From positions 1 through 43,137 of the forward strand of contig NZ_BOPH01000033.1 in NCBI RefSeq assembly GCF_016863655.1: a stretch of DNA of 43,137 nucleotides. The letters are read 5' to 3'. Positions 40,967-43,137 of the stretch are shown here, one piece after another. Origin of the DNA: Virgisporangium ochraceum (lineage in GTDB: Bacteria > Actinomycetota > Actinomycetes > Mycobacteriales > Micromonosporaceae). The position numbers were made by a program, and so were the translations under genes. The first letter of the stretch is position 1. The number at the start of each line of letters is the position of its first letter. The notes beneath the pieces are model-generated. The model searched no databases. It was not told the DNA's origin and saw only the letters and a list, made by a program, of their open reading frames with translations.

Positions 40967-43137
40967 ATGCCGTTCAACGTCAGTTACCACAACGAGGCGA
41001 TCGAGGTTCTCCTCACCCTCGACGACTGGTTCTTCAACATCTCCGAGTGGATCCCACCCGCTCCGGGTTGGGTGAGCGACCTTCTCTTCGGACGACTGCC
41101 CGAGGACAACTACGCCGACGTCTACCCGTTCGCCGAGCAGTGGCTGAGGTACAGCGAGCACTTCGGTGACTTCCTCGACGGGTCCGTCGACGCCGGTCAG
41201 AAGATCTCGTCGGACTGGTCGGGTGACGGCACGGCGGCGCAGTTCGGCCTCGCCTTCCACGGCCTCACCATGGCGATCGCCGACCTGCAGATGGCCACCG
41301 CTCAGATGTCGATGGACATCTCCATGTACGGCCTTCAACTGGAGATCGGGTCGTACGCGTTCGTCCTGAACATCATCCTGCTCGCCATCATGCTGATCGT
41401 CGACATCATCATGATCGCGCTGTGGGGGATCGGTCTCGTCACGGCGCTCGGCCGTTTCGCGGCGACCCGCCTCGCGCAGACGGCGGTGATGCGCTCGATC
41501 ATCGCCGCGATCAAGGGCATCATCCCCAGGGCTGTCGGCGCGGCGCTCCGAGCGGCACCGAGGCGGGCGCTCGGAGCGCTCCCACGCCCGATGTACAGGG
41601 GGCTCGTCAAGCTCGGCCGGCCGGGCGCCACCCGCGCCGGCGGACGCGTCGCCGCCGGTGGCACGGTGCGTGGCGTCGGCAACGTGGGTGCGCGCGGGAT
41701 GCCGGTACTGGCTCGGGGCGCGGTGCGCGGAACGGTGGGCACGCGCGGAAGCATCGCGGGCATGCCGTTGCGGGCGCTGGGCCGGGGCGTGGTCCGCACC
41801 ATCGCGCGGGCCACCGCACGGCACCGCGCGTCCGGCCTGGCGCGCGTCGCACTGGGCCGGCTGGCCGCGGGCGGAACGACGAGGCTCGCCGGCCGTGGCG
41901 CGCAACTGGCCGAGCGGGCGCTGCAACGGCAGATCACGAACGCCGTCCGCGACGCGATCGCCCGCAAGATCGTCGCGAGATTCAGCACGCGGATGGCCGA
42001 CGCGTTGTTCCGCGAGGGAGCCGAGACGATCGGCCAGCGGGTCGCCGGTCGCCTGGCTGTCGAAGGGCTGGAACGGGCCGGCGTCAACGGTGCGCGCGAC
42101 ATCACCGGCAGGGTGGTTTCGACCGCCGTCCGGGAGGGCATGGAACTCGGGCGCGGTCAGGTCATCAAGCGGATGGCCCTCGAATGGGCCAAGGGCATAC
42201 CGATGCGGGCCGCGGCGGGCTTCGTGCTCGGCGGAGGCATCAACCTCGGCGCGCAGGTCTGGGCACTGAACGCCGGCGAAGGCCCGCGGTTCAGCGACGT
42301 CGGCATCGACGTGAGCCAGGTCCTGACGAGCGCCGCGCACACCGCCGCGTTCCTGGGCATCATGGGCGGCAAGGGCATCGTGATGCACACCTTCACCGGC
42401 TCTGTCGCCGGTGCCGTCACCGCGACCGCCGACCAGGTCGCGAGTTGGGCCCAGGGCAAGGGATTCGACCTCGGCAAGGTCGGCGAGGGAGCGGTGCACG
42501 GTGCGGCCATCGGCGCCGCGTTCGGTGCCTACAACAAGACGTTCGCGCCGACCCGGGCCGAGGTCTTCCAGACCGCCAAGCACTGGATGGCCAAGAACCC
42601 CACGTTCGCGAAGGTGTTCGGGCAGGCGCATGTGCCGATGGACATCCGCCTCCCGGGCGAGGTGCGCATCTTCGAGATGCGCGGTCCCGAGGGACAGGTC
42701 AACACCGGGGTGCGGTACGAGGGCGCCCGCGGCATCGCCGAGTACGACGCCCGTGGCGGCACCTGGCAGTCGGGCCAACGCACGACCGCGTTCGTCGCCG
42801 GCGAGGGCGGCCGGCCCGCGGCCGAGTACACCGAGACGGTCCGCGGCGACCGGCACATGCTCAACATCGGCAAGGACCTCGGCAGCATGCTGCTGCGCGA
42901 GCCGGAGATGCGCATCCCCAGCGAGGCCCCGGGCGGCGGCGGGGGTGGCGGCGGCTCGGGCACGCGCGTGTTCGAAGGACCGGTCCGTGGCGGTGACGGC
43001 ACGGCGCTGCGTGGTGGTGGTGTCGAGATTCCGGCGCAGCGCGGTCCGGTGGACGGCCCGGCGCCGCGTGGTGGTGGTCCCGAGATTCCGGCGCAGCGCG
43101 GCCCGGTGGACGGCCCGGCGCCGCGTGGTGGTGGCCC
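40967..43137 (+). CDS. Large type VII effector-like protein, CpnT-like N-terminus (truncated by window end)
   Basis: The frame from ATG 40967 is open to the right edge, giving 723 residues with no stop. Residues ~1-125 resemble the helical N-terminal domain of CpnT/WXG100-like toxins, with WSG at 84-86 (QKISSDWSGDGTAAQFG). A hydrophobic block (about 131-160, FVLNIILLAIMLIVDIIMIAL) follows, then a long Ala/Arg/Gly-rich helical region and another hydrophobic, Gly-rich part (AAAGFVLGGGINLGA). Residues ~665-690 are a poly-Gly linker, then 19-residue repeats begin. A C-terminal toxin domain would lie beyond the window and cannot be seen. The upstream ribosome site is weak. Confidence 0.82.
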   Translation, partial: MPFNVSYHNEAIEVLLTLDDWFFNISEWIPPAPGWVSDLLFGRLPEDNYADVYPFAEQWLRYSEHFGDFLDGSVDAGQKISSDWSGDGTAAQFGLAFHGLTMAIADLQMATAQMSMDISMYGLQLEIGSYAFVLNIILLAIMLIVDIIMIALWGIGLVTALGRFAATRLAQTAVMRSIIAAIKGIIPRAVGAALRAAPRRALGALPRPMYRGLVKLGRPGATRAGGRVAAGGTVRGVGNVGARGMPVLARGAVRGTVGTRGSIAGMPLRALGRGVVRTIARATARHRASGLARVALGRLAAGGTTRLAGRGAQLAERALQRQITNAVRDAIARKIVARFSTRMADALFREGAETIGQRVAGRLAVEGLERAGVNGARDITGRVVSTAVREGMELGRGQVIKRMALEWAKGIPMRAAAGFVLGGGINLGAQVWALNAGEGPRFSDVGIDVSQVLTSAAHTAAFLGIMGGKGIVMHTFTGSVAGAVTATADQVASWAQGKGFDLGKVGEGAVHGAAIGAAFGAYNKTFAPTRAEVFQTAKHWMAKNPTFAKVFGQAHVPMDIRLPGEVRIFEMRGPEGQVNTGVRYEGARGIAEYDARGGTWQSGQRTTAFVAGEGGRPAAEYTETVRGDRHMLNIGKDLGSMLLREPEMRIPSEAPGGGGGGGGSGTRVFEGPVRGGDGTALRGGGVEIPAQRGPVDGPAPRGGGPEIPAQRGPVDGPAPRGGG
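43010..43137 (+). repeat. 57-bp tandem repeat in the effector-like gene
   Basis: Two full units (43010-43066, 43067-43123) and part of a third encode RGGGPEIPAQRGPVDGPAP and a near-copy with V for P. The two units differ at very few positions. A degenerate copy (GPVRGGDGTALRG) precedes them. The array continues off the window. Confidence 0.9.

Noticed and set aside
43010..43137. 57-bp array considered as a CRISPR array or noncoding satellite
   Set aside because: The unit is a multiple of three, directly adjacent copies have no unique spacers, and it lies in an open coding frame.

Overview
The window is about 43 kb of very GC-rich DNA. Its dense, short-spaced genes, GTG starts, strong G/C bias at third codon positions, SigE-type and SigG-like ECF sigma factors, LAL-type LuxR regulator, MmyB-type XRE regulator, collagen-like lipoprotein, CBM2-bearing secreted esterase and ESX/type VII secretion parts all point to a filamentous or soil actinomycete. 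Micromonosporaceae or a related order fits best, but the genus cannot be read from the sequence. No rRNA, tRNA, CRISPR array, insertion sequence or phage gene was seen.

Region 1 (1-14.7 kb) is chromosomal regulation and metabolism. It holds an SDR with a divergent MmyB-type regulator, an MFS exporter facing an AraC regulator, a SigG-like ECF sigma factor whose 3' end overlaps a STAS protein, a FAD-linked oxidase, and a collagen-like lipoprotein. Next come an unusual regulator made of two receiver/LuxR-HTH halves and a Tat-exported animal-type heme peroxidase. Then follow an acyl-CoA dehydrogenase/HSD10-like SDR pair (short branched-chain acyl-CoA oxidation), a membrane-anchored cyclophilin, a TetR regulator and a LytR_C protein.

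Region 2 (14.7-27.6 kb) begins with a 322-bp spacer carrying a long inverted repeat. It continues with a SigE-family sigma factor translationally coupled to a membrane-anchored beta-propeller-like protein, a coupled membrane protein/esterase pair, an LAL regulator, a RibD/DHFR-like reductase, and a Tat-exported PhoD phosphatase coupled to a secreted repeat protein. A divergent TetR/SDR pair here has been wrecked by clean internal deletions (two pseudogenes). A CE1-type esterase with a CBM2 domain follows, then a small polytopic membrane protein behind a promoter that contains two CsoR-type operator half-site pairs.

Region 3 (27.6-32 kb) is a tightly coupled set: a two-TM protein with a Pro-rich tail, a 943-residue HerA/DUF87-like ATPase with a C-terminal Cys cluster, and possibly a disordered small protein. 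No NurA, SIR2 or other known HerA partner is visible, so this is the best candidate here for an undescribed system.

Region 4 (32-43.1 kb) looks like the accessory part of a type VII secretion locus. It has a Sel1/TPR protein, EccE, an EccE-coupled protein with a 16-copy pentapeptide repeat, two opposite-strand putative substrates (a PNV-repeat protein and a Thr-rich protein), a YbaB/EspL-like protein overlapping a small helical protein, and a large effector-like protein with a CpnT-like N-terminus. That last gene runs off the right edge inside a 57-bp tandem repeat. EccB, EccC, EccD and MycP are not in the window.

Several genes start six or seven bases after a TANNNT -10 element and have no Shine-Dalgarno sequence, suggesting leaderless transcription. 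All functions are inferred by reading motifs; no database search was possible.
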